A stretch of DNA of 64,000 nucleotides from Kribbella amoyensis (lineage in GTDB: Bacteria > Actinomycetota > Actinomycetes > Propionibacteriales > Kribbellaceae): positions 1,860,001 through 1,924,000 of the forward strand of contig NZ_VIVK01000001.1 of the NCBI RefSeq assembly GCF_007828865.1, written 5' to 3'. Positions 42,061-51,144 of this stretch are shown here, one piece after another. Below the pieces are notes generated by a model, which was not told the DNA's origin, did no database searches, and worked only from the letters and a program-made list of their open reading frames with translations. Within the stretch, counting starts at the first letter, position 1; every line of letters begins with the position of its first letter. The position numbers were made by a program, and so were the translations under genes.

Positions 42061-45000
42061 GTGTTCACGCCTGCCCCGTCCGTCTTCGGTCCGCCGAGTC
42101 CCCCGAGTTCACCAGGTTCACCCAGTCCGGCGCGGCAACGCCGGACGATCCGCCGGGCGATCGCCCTCACCCTGGTCACCAGCGGCCTCGTCAGTACCGT
42201 CGCCGTCCAGCCCGCGCTCGCCCAGCCAGCGCCCGAACCGGCCCAGCTCCGGCAGGCCGTCGAGGCGCACCGCGGTTCGTCCGCGGCCTCGGACATCCCC
42301 GATGTCGCGCTCGCCCCGCCTGGCGAAGGCATCGTCACCCGGCGCAGCGACTCCCCGGTCGCCCCGGGCGTGACGTACACCAGCTTCGACCGGCTCGACG
42401 CCCGCGGCTGGTTGCGCGGCGACATCCTGGTCGCGGACCTGGACGCCGGCGGCGTGACGGTCGACTACCTCAACCCCGGGACCGTGTCCGGCCGTGAGGT
42501 GCTGAGCCAGCAGGTCGCCCGCAAGGGGGCGATCGCCGGCGTCAACGGCGACTTCTTCGACATCAACGACACCGGTGCCCCGCTCGGCGTCGGGATCGAG
42601 CGGGACGCCGACGGCGGACCCGGGCACGTCGTCAACGGTCCGGCCACCGGGCACAACGAGACCGCGGTGATCGGCGCCGACGGACTCGGCCGGATCGCCC
42701 AGGTCTTCCTGGAGGGCGAGGCGGTCGACGACGACGCCAGCAAGGTCGCGCTCACCAACCTGAACTCGCCGACCGTGAACTCCGGCGGCATCGGCCTCTA
42801 CACGCCGCGCTGGGGCCAGGCGGCCCGGACCCGGACCGTGGACGGGCTGCCGACGGTCCGCGAGGTGATCCTGCGCGACGGCGTCGTCGTTTCGACCGCG
42901 ACCACGCCCGCGGCCACCCCGCTGGCGGACAACGAGCTGGCCCTGATCGGCCGCGAGGCGGGTGCATCGGCGCTGACCGCGTTCGAGCCCGGCGACAAGG
43001 TCGAGGTGAAGTACGGCCCGCGCGCCGACGCGGCCGACGTCGCGGTCGGACTGAGCGGCAACAAGCAGCTGGCCCGGGACGGCCAGGTCCTCGACGTCGA
43101 CGACACCGCGTTGCACCCGCGGACCGCGATCGGCTTCTCCGCGGACGGTCGCCGGATGGTGCTGCTCACCGTCGACGGCCGGATGGTCGACTCGCGCGGC
43201 CTGACCGAGAAGGAACTCGGCAAGCTGATGCTCGACCTCGGCTCCGACGACGTCCTCAACCTGGACGGCGGCGGCTCGTCGACGATGCTGAAGCGATCGC
43301 CGGGTGAGGCGACGCCCGAGGTGGTGAACAAGCCCTCCGACGGCTCCGAGCGGCTCACCCCGAACGGCCTCGGCCTGCTCCCGGTCAAGGGCACCGGCAA
43401 GCTGAAGGGCTTCCGGGTCGAGGCGACCGGAACCGCCGACGAGCTCGCCGACACCGACGTCACCCGCAGCGCCCGCGTCCTGACCGGGCTCAGCCGCGTC
43501 CTCACCGCCCGCGGCCACGACGAGACGTACGCGCCCGTCGCCGGCACCGCGTACTGGTCGGCCGGGAGCAACGCGAAGGTCAGCCAGGGGGTCGTCACCG
43601 GCCGGAAGGCGGGTGATGTCGTCGTCACCGCGGCGAACGGCCGGGCCCGCGGGACCTTCCCGATGACCGTGCTCGGCGAGCCGGTCCGGCTCGCTCCGTC
43701 GGCCCGGCAGGTGTCGTTGCCCAACGCAACAACGAAGGGTGGCTTCGCCGTCAACGGGTACGACGCGGACGGCTTCGCCACCTGGATCGAGCCGCGGGAC
43801 GTCCGGCTGACCTACGACCGGAACCTCCTCAATGTAGTGGCTCGCGGCAACGGATTCGAGGTGACCGCGGTCGGTACCGAGGCCGTCTCCACCGTCGTCA
43901 CCGCGAAGGTGGGCGACCTGTCCACCCAGCTCACCGTGACGGCCGGCCTGAGCAGCGAGGTGGTCGACGAGGTCGACGACCTGACCCGCTGGCAGGCGAA
44001 CGCGGTCCCGGCCGGCGCGGCCACGGCGACCCGGTCCGCGGCCGAGGGGCACGACGGTGGTCAGGCGATCGCGTTGGACTACTCCCTCACCGGCAGCACG
44101 GCCACCCGCGCGGCGTACCTGTCGATGACTCCGCAGCTCACGCTTCCTGGTCAGCCGCAGAAGCTGGGCGCCTGGGTGTACGGCGACGGCAAGGGTGCTT
44201 GGCTGCGCGCCAACGCGTACGACGGCGCCGGTGGTTCGGCGCAGACGGTGAACCTCGCGGCCGCGGTCGACTGGACCGGCTGGAAGTACGTCGAGGCCGA
44301 CATCCCGGCCGGGCTGACGATGCCGCTGCGGTTCTGGCGGCTGTACGTCGTCGAGACGGTCCCGACCCGGCAGTACTCCGGGCGCATCGTCGTCGACGAC
44401 CTCACCGTCCGCGGCGCGCCGCCGGTCGACGTGGCGCCGCCGGCCAAGGTCGCCGACCCGATGGTCGTCGCCGACGGCACCCTGGACGCGAAGCGGTGGA
44501 AGTTCGCCGTGCTGTCCGACGCGCAGTTCACCGCCGACGACCCCGAGTCCGACTTCGTCCAGCAGGCCCGCCGGACGATCCGGGAGGCGCTCGCGCAGCA
44601 GCCCGAGTTCCTGGTGATCAACGGTGACTTCGTCGATCGCGGCTTCGCCAACGACATCGCCCTGGCGAAGCGGATCATCGACGAGGAGGTGGCCGGGAAG
44701 GTCCCGGTGCACTACGTCCCGGGCAACCACGAGAGCTACGGTCCCGGCGATCTGTCCGAGTGGACCAAGGTGTTCGGGGCGCCGAGCAGCACGTTCGACC
44801 ACAAGGGCACCCGGTTCGTGCTGCGGGACTCGTCGCTCGGATCGCTGCGGGCGGGCGGGTTCGCGCAGATCCTCGACCTGCGCAAGCAACTCGACGAGGC
44901 CGCCAAGAACAAGGCGATCCGCAACGTCGTGGTGATGGCGCACCACCCGATCGACGACCCGTCGCCGACCGCGAACTCGCAGCTCGCCGATCGCAAGGAG

Positions 45001-45579
45001 GCCGAGCTGCTGACCCGCTGGCTGGCCGGCTTCCGCGCGTCGACCGGCAAGGGTGCGGCGTACATGGCGGCGCACGCGGGCACGTTCGCGGCGACCCGGA
45101 CGGACGGCGTCCTGCTCCCGCTGACGGGTAACTCGGGCAAGAGCCCGGCGGCGGCTCCGGACGCGGGTGGCTTCACCGGATGGGCCCTGGTCGGGATCGA
45201 CCCGAACGCACGCGAGGCGGCGCCGGGTGAGCGGAACTGGTCCGCGCCCGAGCGGTCGTGGTTCCAGGTCGAGCTCCGGCCGCACGTCGACTCGCTCGAG
45301 CTGACCGCGCCCGCGATGCTGCGCCGGGGCCAGACCGGACCGGCCACGGCCACCGTGGTCCAGGACGGTCGCCGCGTACCGGTGGCGTTCCCGGTCTCGG
45401 CGGACTGGTGGGGTTCGGCCCGCCTGCACGTCGGCCCGGCCAGGACCGCGCCGTTCTGGGCCGTCGCTTCCTTCGACCCGGCCACCGGCCAGGTCACCGG
45501 GCTCCGCCCAGGCACGGCCGAGCTGGGTGTCACCGTCAACGGCGTCCGCAAGAGCCAGGAGATCCGCGTCGACTGGTGA
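42061..45579 (+). CDS. Secreted phosphodiester glycosidase (NAGPA) - metallophosphoesterase fusion
   Basis: 1172 residues from a GTG with AGGAGG upstream. A signal peptide is at residues ~28-55 (RRAIALTLVTSGLVSTVAVQPALA). Residues ~100-440 form a NAGPA phosphodiester glycosidase domain: GVNGDFFDINDTGAPLGVGIE and the hallmark VLNLDGGGSSTMLKRS. The middle (~450-800) contains Ig-like/BIG and carbohydrate-binding-like beta domains. Residues ~815-1040 are a calcineurin-like metallophosphoesterase (VLSDAQFTADD, VINGDFVDRGF, VPGNHESYG, VVMAHHP, AAHAGTF). NAGPA enzymes split sugar-1-phosphate diesters; joined to a phosphatase this suggests extracellular scavenging of teichoic-acid-like or glycerophosphodiester polymers (inference). 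Confidence 0.85.
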   Translation: MFTPAPSVFGPPSPPSSPGSPSPARQRRTIRRAIALTLVTSGLVSTVAVQPALAQPAPEPAQLRQAVEAHRGSSAASDIPDVALAPPGEGIVTRRSDSPVAPGVTYTSFDRLDARGWLRGDILVADLDAGGVTVDYLNPGTVSGREVLSQQVARKGAIAGVNGDFFDINDTGAPLGVGIERDADGGPGHVVNGPATGHNETAVIGADGLGRIAQVFLEGEAVDDDASKVALTNLNSPTVNSGGIGLYTPRWGQAARTRTVDGLPTVREVILRDGVVVSTATTPAATPLADNELALIGREAGASALTAFEPGDKVEVKYGPRADAADVAVGLSGNKQLARDGQVLDVDDTALHPRTAIGFSADGRRMVLLTVDGRMVDSRGLTEKELGKLMLDLGSDDVLNLDGGGSSTMLKRSPGEATPEVVNKPSDGSERLTPNGLGLLPVKGTGKLKGFRVEATGTADELADTDVTRSARVLTGLSRVLTARGHDETYAPVAGTAYWSAGSNAKVSQGVVTGRKAGDVVVTAANGRARGTFPMTVLGEPVRLAPSARQVSLPNATTKGGFAVNGYDADGFATWIEPRDVRLTYDRNLLNVVARGNGFEVTAVGTEAVSTVVTAKVGDLSTQLTVTAGLSSEVVDEVDDLTRWQANAVPAGAATATRSAAEGHDGGQAIALDYSLTGSTATRAAYLSMTPQLTLPGQPQKLGAWVYGDGKGAWLRANAYDGAGGSAQTVNLAAAVDWTGWKYVEADIPAGLTMPLRFWRLYVVETVPTRQYSGRIVVDDLTVRGAPPVDVAPPAKVADPMVVADGTLDAKRWKFAVLSDAQFTADDPESDFVQQARRTIREALAQQPEFLVINGDFVDRGFANDIALAKRIIDEEVAGKVPVHYVPGNHESYGPGDLSEWTKVFGAPSSTFDHKGTRFVLRDSSLGSLRAGGFAQILDLRKQLDEAAKNKAIRNVVVMAHHPIDDPSPTANSQLADRKEAELLTRWLAGFRASTGKGAAYMAAHAGTFAATRTDGVLLPLTGNSGKSPAAAPDAGGFTGWALVGIDPNAREAAPGERNWSAPERSWFQVELRPHVDSLELTAPAMLRRGQTGPATATVVQDGRRVPVAFPVSADWWGSARLHVGPARTAPFWAVASFDPATGQVTGLRPGTAELGVTVNGVRKSQEIRVDW

Positions 45580-45589
45580 GCCGGACCGG

Positions 45590-45675
45590 CAGCACTCACC
45601 AACCTCGCTCCCCGGCATGACCAGGGCGTGACCCGAGCGTGGAGGGTCGAGCCGGGCGGTGGTTGGTGAGTGCTG
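45590..45675. repeat. Perfect 15-bp inverted repeat, 86-bp element
   Basis: CAGCACTCACCAACC (45590-45604) and GGTTGGTGAGTGCTG (45661-45675) are exact inverted copies separated by 56 bases. The element fills most of the gap between the phosphodiester glycosidase stop and the GrpB gene. It may be a long-stem terminator or a miniature mobile element. Confidence 0.85.
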
Positions 45676-45696
45676 GGCGTCCGCTAGACAGGACGC

Positions 45697-46215
45697 ATGC
45701 GACTGGACCGGATCAGCATCGAGGCGTACGACGACCGCTGGCCGGCGTTGTTCGAGGAACAGCGCCGGCTGGTGGAGCCGGTTCTGCGGCCGTGGCTCGC
45801 GCGACCGGTCGAGCACGTCGGCAGTACGTCGGTCCCGGGGTTGCCGGCCAAGGCAATCATCGACATGGCCGCGATCGTCCGGGACCACGACGCGGTCGCG
45901 GCGGCCTTCGACGAGCTGGCCGCGCTGGACTGGGTGACCGCGCCCGAACCGGGTGAGCGGGAGGCCCGGAAGTGGTCGCTCTGCCACCCGACCGTCGAGC
46001 GGCGCAGTCATCACCTGCACGTCGTCGAGGAGTCGTCCGACGGCTGGCGGACCTGGCTCGCCTTCCGCGACCACCTGCGGACCACGCCCGCGGACCGCGA
46101 CGAGTACGCCCGGATCAAGCGCGAGCTGGCCGCGGCCGACGACCAGGACCGGCCGGCCTATCGCGCCGGGAAGGCGCCGTTCATCACCGGGGTGCTCGCG
46201 AAGCTGGAGCGCTGA
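45697..46215 (+). CDS. GrpB family (UPF0157) nucleotidyltransferase-fold protein
   Basis: 172 residues. SIEAYDDRWPALFEEQRRLVEPVL at the start, VEHVGSTSVPGLPAKAIIDMAAIV (the nucleotidyltransferase-like GS and D.D region, residues ~34-57), and SHHLHVVEESSDGWRTWLAFRDHLRTTPADRDEYARIKRELA are the family signature. GrpB proteins resemble minimal nucleotidyltransferases; the substrate is unknown. It lies directly behind the 86-bp inverted-repeat element and has no clear Shine-Dalgarno. Confidence 0.88.
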   Translation: MRLDRISIEAYDDRWPALFEEQRRLVEPVLRPWLARPVEHVGSTSVPGLPAKAIIDMAAIVRDHDAVAAAFDELAALDWVTAPEPGEREARKWSLCHPTVERRSHHLHVVEESSDGWRTWLAFRDHLRTTPADRDEYARIKRELAAADDQDRPAYRAGKAPFITGVLAKLER

Positions 46216-46228
46216 GCCGCGTCGTGCG

Positions 46229-46519
46229 TCAGCCGGTGACGTCGGCGTAGTGCTCGACCAGCGGCGGGTTGGCGAAGTGTGGGCCGATGTGGCCACGCCA
46301 GACGCCGAACGCCTCGCTCGCGCGGAACCGCTCGTGCGCCTCGACCGAGTCCCACTCGACCAGCAGGACGAACCGGGTCGGCCGCTCGATGCCGTGCGTC
46401 ATCCGGATCGACCGGGCCCCCTCGGCCTTCTCGATCTGCTCACGGGCCAGCAGGTAGGACGCCTCGAACGCTTCTTCCTGACCGGCGAGCACATCGATCA
46501 ACGCCACCTCGAGCACCAT
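46229..46519 (-). CDS. Antibiotic biosynthesis monooxygenase (ABM) domain protein
   Basis: 96 residues from the ATG at 46519 (MVLEVALIDVLAGQEEAFE); a GTG at 46528 would add three residues. The dimeric ferredoxin-like alpha-beta-barrel is seen as VALIDVLAGQEEAFEASYLLAREQI, RPTRFVLLVEWDSVEAHERFRASEAFGVWRGHIGPHFANPP and VEHYADV. Members act as heme-degrading or quinone-forming monooxygenases without cofactor, or as stress proteins; the specific role is unknown. Confidence 0.8.
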   Translation of the reverse strand: MVLEVALIDVLAGQEEAFEASYLLAREQIEKAEGARSIRMTHGIERPTRFVLLVEWDSVEAHERFRASEAFGVWRGHIGPHFANPPLVEHYADVTG

Positions 46520-46595
46520 GCCGGTCACTCTTTCACGGCCGCCCGCGGATCGAGCCGTCTGCCCACTGGACGGTCCGGTCGGATACCGTCACCGC

Positions 46596-47513
46596 GTGAC
46601 TGACCTGAGGAGACCGCGGCGACTCGTACCCGGGGACGTGGTGGCCGTGGTGGCCCCGGCCGGCCCGTTGAAGGCCGAGCGGCTGGAGCTCGGCACGAAG
46701 TACCTGCGGGACTGGGGTCTCGAGGTCGAGGTGATGCCGTCCGCGCTGGCGACCGACGAGCGGCTGCCGTACCTGGCCGGATCGGACGAGGCCCGTGCCG
46801 CCGACTTCCGTGCGGCCTGGCTGGATCCGCGGTTCGCCGGGGTGTTCTGCGGGCGCGGTGGGTACGGCGTCCAGCGGATGTTGCCGTTGCTCGACCTGGA
46901 CGAGCTGGCGCCGGTGGAGAAGGTGTTCGTCGGGTTCAGCGACATCACCGCGTTGCACGAGGCGTTGAACGCGCGCGGCCTGGTCACGGTCCACGGTCCG
47001 ATGGCCGCGGCGGTCGAGCAGCTCGGTGCCGAGCCTGGTCGCGATCGCCTGCGCGCGTTGCTGTTCGAGCCCGAGTCCGTGACCGACCTGCTCGCCCCGG
47101 CCGGAGCGCGTACGGTCGTCGGTGGCACCGCGGAAGGCAGGCTGCTCGGGGGGAACCTCGCCCTGCTCGCCGCGAGCCTCGGGACGCCGACGTACTCGCG
47201 GCCGCGGGGCGTCGTGGTCCTGGAAGACGTGAGCGAGCACGGGTACCGGGTCGACCGGCTACTGACCCAGTTGCTCCGGTCCGGCTGGTTCGAGGAGGTG
47301 ACCGGCGTCGTCGTCGGTGACTTCAGCGAGTCCGACGACGGCGGCCTGGTGGCCGACGTGGTCGCCGAACGCTTGCAGCCGCTCGGGATCCCGATGGTCC
47401 AGGGCGCCGCGATCGGCCACGAGGACCTCAACCTGGCCGTCCCGCTCGGTCTCCCGGTCCGCCTCGACGCCTCGGCCGGCACCCTGACCCCCTTGAAGCC
47501 GGCCTTCAGCTAG
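46596..47513 (+). CDS. Muramoyltetrapeptide (LD-) carboxypeptidase, S66 family
   Basis: 305 residues from a GTG at 46596. The S66 family is shown by LVPGDVVAVVAPAGPL, FAGVFCGRGGYGVQRMLPLLD, the nucleophile Ser115 in FVGFSDITALHEAL, LLGGNLALLAASLGTPTY, LEDVSEHGYRVDRLL and the catalytic His in QGAAIGHEDLNLAVPLG. It removes the terminal D-alanine from murein tetrapeptides in cytoplasmic peptidoglycan recycling. Its 3' end overlaps the convergent S9 peptidase gene by 8 bases. Confidence 0.9.
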   Translation: MTDLRRPRRLVPGDVVAVVAPAGPLKAERLELGTKYLRDWGLEVEVMPSALATDERLPYLAGSDEARAADFRAAWLDPRFAGVFCGRGGYGVQRMLPLLDLDELAPVEKVFVGFSDITALHEALNARGLVTVHGPMAAAVEQLGAEPGRDRLRALLFEPESVTDLLAPAGARTVVGGTAEGRLLGGNLALLAASLGTPTYSRPRGVVVLEDVSEHGYRVDRLLTQLLRSGWFEEVTGVVVGDFSESDDGGLVADVVAERLQPLGIPMVQGAAIGHEDLNLAVPLGLPVRLDASAGTLTPLKPAFS

Positions 47514-49290
47514 CCAGGTGCTCCCGCAGGAACGCGAAGGCCTGCGGGAACGCGTCCAGCCGGTTCTTCCGCTTGGACAGGCCGTGCCCTTCGTCCGGGT
47601 ACACGAGCAGCCGGCACGGTACGTCCCGCTCCGCGAGCGCCGCGACGATCTGCTCGGCCTCGGACAGCGGTACCCGCGGGTCGTTGGCGCCGTGGATGAC
47701 GAACAGCGGCGCCGTAATCGCGTCCACCCGGTTCAGCGGGCTCGCCGCGGTGAGGAACTCGCGGTCCGTCGCCAGGTACCCGTACTCGCGTTCGCGCACG
47801 GTCCGCCGGTACGCCGAGGTGTTCTCCAGGAACGTCACCAGCGACGCGATCCCGACGATGTCCACGCCCGCGGCCCACAGCTCCGGCTGGAACGCGAGTC
47901 CGGCGAGCACCATGTACCCGCCGTACGAGCCGCCCCACAACGCGGCCCGGCGCTGGTCGACACCGATGCTGGGCAGCCAGGCGTGGATCGCCGCCAGGTC
48001 CCGGACCGAGTCGAGCCGCAGGTCCCGGTCGTCCAGCGAGTACCACCGTTTGCCGTACCCCGAGGAGCCGCGCACGTTCGGGACGACGACGGTGTGCCCT
48101 TCCTCGACCAGACCGGCGATCAGCGGGTTCCAGATCTTGCTCGACTGCCACTCCGGTCCACCGTGCACGAGCACCACGGCCGAACCGTCACCGCCGTCGG
48201 CCGGCCGGAACACGAACACCGGCACCTCCTCCCCGTCGAACGACGGCACCCGATCGGTGACCGGGTGCCGCAGATCGTCCGGGAGTTCGGGTGCGTCGGG
48301 AGCCTTGACGGTGACGGTCTCCTGGTCGGCGACGGAGTACCGGATCACGTACTGCGGCTCGATCGGGCTGCTGTACGTGAGGACGACGTGGCCGCCGTCG
48401 GCCGACCAGCGCGGGTCGCTCTCCACCAGGATCGCGCCGCATCCACCCGGCGGAAGGTCGATCGGGGCGACGAACTCGCCGTCGATCCGATGCAGGGCGA
48501 GCGCCACCTCGCCGTCCTCGTTCGCGCTGACCAGCAGGTGCTCGCCGTCGGGACTCGCCCAGCCGGCCAGGTCTCGCTTGCCATCGGCAACCACTTCGGT
48601 CAGCGCGCGGGTGCCGAGGTCGTAGCGGAGGACGGCGAGCCGGTCCCGGTCGAAGTCGGCGGAGAGCAGCACCCCGGACGAATCGGGCAGCCACGAAACG
48701 GTCCCGATGAACACCTGGTCGTCGAACCCGGTGACCTCGGTGACAGCGCCCGTCGCGGCCTCGATCAGCAACGCCTGCTCGCTGTTCGCCGGACCACCGC
48801 CGCGGGTGACCAGGACCCAGCGGTCGTCGGGGGACGCGTCGACGGTACTGACGAAGCCGCCGCCGTCGTACAGCACCGACTCCAGGCCGTGCCCGAGATC
48901 CAGGGCGACCAGGTCGAAGTCGACCTCGTTGCGCCGGTTCGTGGTGAACAGGACGCGGCCGTGCCGGGCGGCGATCAGGTGATGGAGGTACCGGTCGTCG
49001 TGAACCAGTGGGAGGAGTTCGGGCAGGCCTTCGCCGGTCAGGTCGAGGGTGGAGAGCTGGCCGCGTTCGTCGCCGCCGGTGTCGTGCTCGACGATCACGG
49101 TCCGGCTGCCGGGGACGTACTTCGCGGCCAGGACCCGTTCGCCGAGGGCGGTGAGGGCTCGCCAGTTCCCGTCCACGTCGACCTCGTGGACCTGGCGGAT
49201 TCCGCTCCCGTCGTACCCGACCAGGAGCCGCCCTTCGCTGTCGATGTCGAAGGCGATCAGGGCGGGGAGGGCCAGCAACGACTGCAGCAT
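47506..49290 (-). CDS. S9 family prolyl oligopeptidase / acylaminoacyl-type peptidase
   Basis: 594 residues. The N-terminal ~340 residues are a beta-propeller (repeated blocks such as WLPDSSGVLLSADFDRDRLAVLRYD and WASPDGEHLLVSANEDGEVALALH). The C-terminal alpha/beta-hydrolase carries the nucleophile Ser455 in ALWGGSYGGYMVLAG, the Asp in VIHGANDPRVPLSEAEQ and the His in YPDEGHGLSKRKNRL. No signal peptide, so cytoplasmic. Such enzymes cleave short peptides or acylated amino acids. Confidence 0.92.
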   Translation of the reverse strand: MLQSLLALPALIAFDIDSEGRLLVGYDGSGIRQVHEVDVDGNWRALTALGERVLAAKYVPGSRTVIVEHDTGGDERGQLSTLDLTGEGLPELLPLVHDDRYLHHLIAARHGRVLFTTNRRNEVDFDLVALDLGHGLESVLYDGGGFVSTVDASPDDRWVLVTRGGGPANSEQALLIEAATGAVTEVTGFDDQVFIGTVSWLPDSSGVLLSADFDRDRLAVLRYDLGTRALTEVVADGKRDLAGWASPDGEHLLVSANEDGEVALALHRIDGEFVAPIDLPPGGCGAILVESDPRWSADGGHVVLTYSSPIEPQYVIRYSVADQETVTVKAPDAPELPDDLRHPVTDRVPSFDGEEVPVFVFRPADGGDGSAVVLVHGGPEWQSSKIWNPLIAGLVEEGHTVVVPNVRGSSGYGKRWYSLDDRDLRLDSVRDLAAIHAWLPSIGVDQRRAALWGGSYGGYMVLAGLAFQPELWAAGVDIVGIASLVTFLENTSAYRRTVREREYGYLATDREFLTAASPLNRVDAITAPLFVIHGANDPRVPLSEAEQIVAALAERDVPCRLLVYPDEGHGLSKRKNRLDAFPQAFAFLREHLAS

Positions 49291-49365
49291 GAGGCCGACC
49301 CTATCTACGCCGAAGGGGCAGGCCCGCCGGGAAATCCGGTGGTCCTGCCCCTCGTCGGTCGTGGC

Positions 49366-51144
49366 TCAGCGGTCACCGTGCCAGGAGTGCCAGAGCGCCG
49401 CGTACGCGCCTTGGGCATCGACCAGTTCGTCGTGCCCGCCGAGCTCGACGATCCGGCCGTCCTCGACCACCGCGATCACGTCCGCGTCGTGCGCGGTGTG
49501 CAGCCGGTGCGCGATCGCGACCACGGTCCGGCCCTCCAGGACCCCGGCCAGCGAGCGCTCCAGGTGCCGAGCCGCGCGCGGGTCCATCAACGACGTGGCC
49601 TCGTCCAGGACCAGCGTGTGCGGATCGGCGAGGACCAGCCGGGCCAGCGCGACCTGCTGGGCCTGGGCCGGGGTCAGCGAGACGCCGCCGGACCCGACCT
49701 CGGTGTCCAGGCCGTGTTCGAACCCGGCCACCCAGGCGTGCGCGTCGACCGCGCGCAGGGCCGTCCACAGCTCGGCGTCCGCCGCCTCCGGCCGAGCCAG
49801 CCGCAGGTTGTCCCGGACCGACCCGACGAACACGTGGTGCTCCTGGTTGACCAGGGCCACGTGGCTGCGGACCTGCTCGGCCGACATCCTCGCCAGCGTC
49901 GCGCCGCCCAGGGTGATATCGCCCAGCCGCGGTGAGTAGATCCCCGCGAGCAACCGGCCCAGGGTCGACTTGCCCGCACCGGACGGACCGACCAGGGCGA
50001 CCCGGGCGCCCGGCTCCACGGTGAGCGTGACGCCGTGCAGCACGTCGCGGCCCTCCAGGTACCCGAAGCGCACGTCGTCGGCGAGCACGGTCCGTCCTTC
50101 CGGCTCGGACTCGTCCCCGGCGTTCGACGCCTCCACCTCGCGGACCCCGACCAGCCGGGCCAGCGAAACCTGGGCCACCTGCAGCTCGTCGTACCAGCGG
50201 ATCATCATGTTCACCGGCTCGACCAGCATCTGGATGTACAGCGCGCCCGTGGTCAGCGCGCCGACCGTGATCCAGTCGTTGATCGCGAGGCCGCCGCCGA
50301 TCACCAGGACCGCGGCCAGCGCGACCGTGTGGGTCATGTTGATCACCGGGAACAGCACCATCCGCAGGTACAGCGTGTACCGCTCCCAGGCGACCCACTG
50401 ACCGATCCGGGTGTCGCCCAGCTTGATCCGGCGGCCGCCGAGCCGGTGCGACTCCACGGTCCGGCCGGCGTCCACGGTCTCGGCCAGCGCCGACGCGACC
50501 GCGGCGTACCCGGCCGCCTCGGACCGGTAAGCCGAGGGGGCGCGGCGGAAGTACCAGCGGCCGCCGAGGATCAGGATCGGGGCCGCGATCACCACGGCCA
50601 CGGCCAGCTCCGGCGCGGTGACGATCAACGCGCCGATCAGCAGCGACGCCCAGATGACCGCGATCGTCAGCTGCGGCACCGCGTCCCGCATGGCGTGCGA
50701 CAGCCGGTCCACGTCGGTGGTGATCCGGGACAGCAGGTCACCGGTCCCGGCCCGCTCCAGCACGCCCGGCGGCAGCGCGACCGAGCGGACGAGGAAGTCC
50801 TCGCGCAGGTCGGCGAGCATCTCCTCGCCGAGCACCGCGCCGCGCAGCCGGGTGAGCCGGACGAAGATGGTCTGCACGGCGAGCGCGAGGGCGAAGCCGA
50901 GCACCACGTACGGGAGGTCGACGTCCTTGTCGCCGACGGACAGCTTCTCCACCACGTTGCCGAGCAGCCAGGGCCCGACCATGCCGCTCAGCGCCGCGAC
51001 CGCGTTGACCAGCGTCAGCCAGCCGAACGCCCGGCGGTGCCGGCGGAACAGGGACTTCAGGTACGCCCGCACCGTCGGCGTACCGGCCACGGGCAGCCGG
51101 GCGACTTCGCGCGGGGCGGCCGGGTCGTACTCGGGGCGCTTCAT
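49366..51144 (-). CDS. ABC exporter half-transporter (canonical Walker A, degenerate signature)
   Basis: 592 residues: six-helix type I exporter domain (~residues 45-320) and an ATP-binding domain. Walker A GPSGAGKST, Q-loop LVNQEHHVF, Walker B TLVLDEATSLMD and H-loop AIAHRLHTAHD are intact, but the LSGGQ signature is replaced by GVSLTPAQAQQ. The partner gene immediately upstream has the opposite set of defects, so the two form a heterodimer with one working and one degenerate ATP site, as in TM287/288 or BmrCD. The start overlaps the partner stop (ATGA). Substrate unknown; a drug or peptide exporter is likely. Confidence 0.9.
   Translation of the reverse strand: MKRPEYDPAAPREVARLPVAGTPTVRAYLKSLFRRHRRAFGWLTLVNAVAALSGMVGPWLLGNVVEKLSVGDKDVDLPYVVLGFALALAVQTIFVRLTRLRGAVLGEEMLADLREDFLVRSVALPPGVLERAGTGDLLSRITTDVDRLSHAMRDAVPQLTIAVIWASLLIGALIVTAPELAVAVVIAAPILILGGRWYFRRAPSAYRSEAAGYAAVASALAETVDAGRTVESHRLGGRRIKLGDTRIGQWVAWERYTLYLRMVLFPVINMTHTVALAAVLVIGGGLAINDWITVGALTTGALYIQMLVEPVNMMIRWYDELQVAQVSLARLVGVREVEASNAGDESEPEGRTVLADDVRFGYLEGRDVLHGVTLTVEPGARVALVGPSGAGKSTLGRLLAGIYSPRLGDITLGGATLARMSAEQVRSHVALVNQEHHVFVGSVRDNLRLARPEAADAELWTALRAVDAHAWVAGFEHGLDTEVGSGGVSLTPAQAQQVALARLVLADPHTLVLDEATSLMDPRAARHLERSLAGVLEGRTVVAIAHRLHTAHDADVIAVVEDGRIVELGGHDELVDAQGAYAALWHSWHGDR

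Noticed and set aside
42118..46296. A 1392-codon open frame on the minus strand, opposite the phosphodiester glycosidase gene
   Set aside because: It is the mirror of a GC-rich coding frame: no domain, Arg/Gly/Asp/Val-rich composition, and it spans unrelated gene boundaries.
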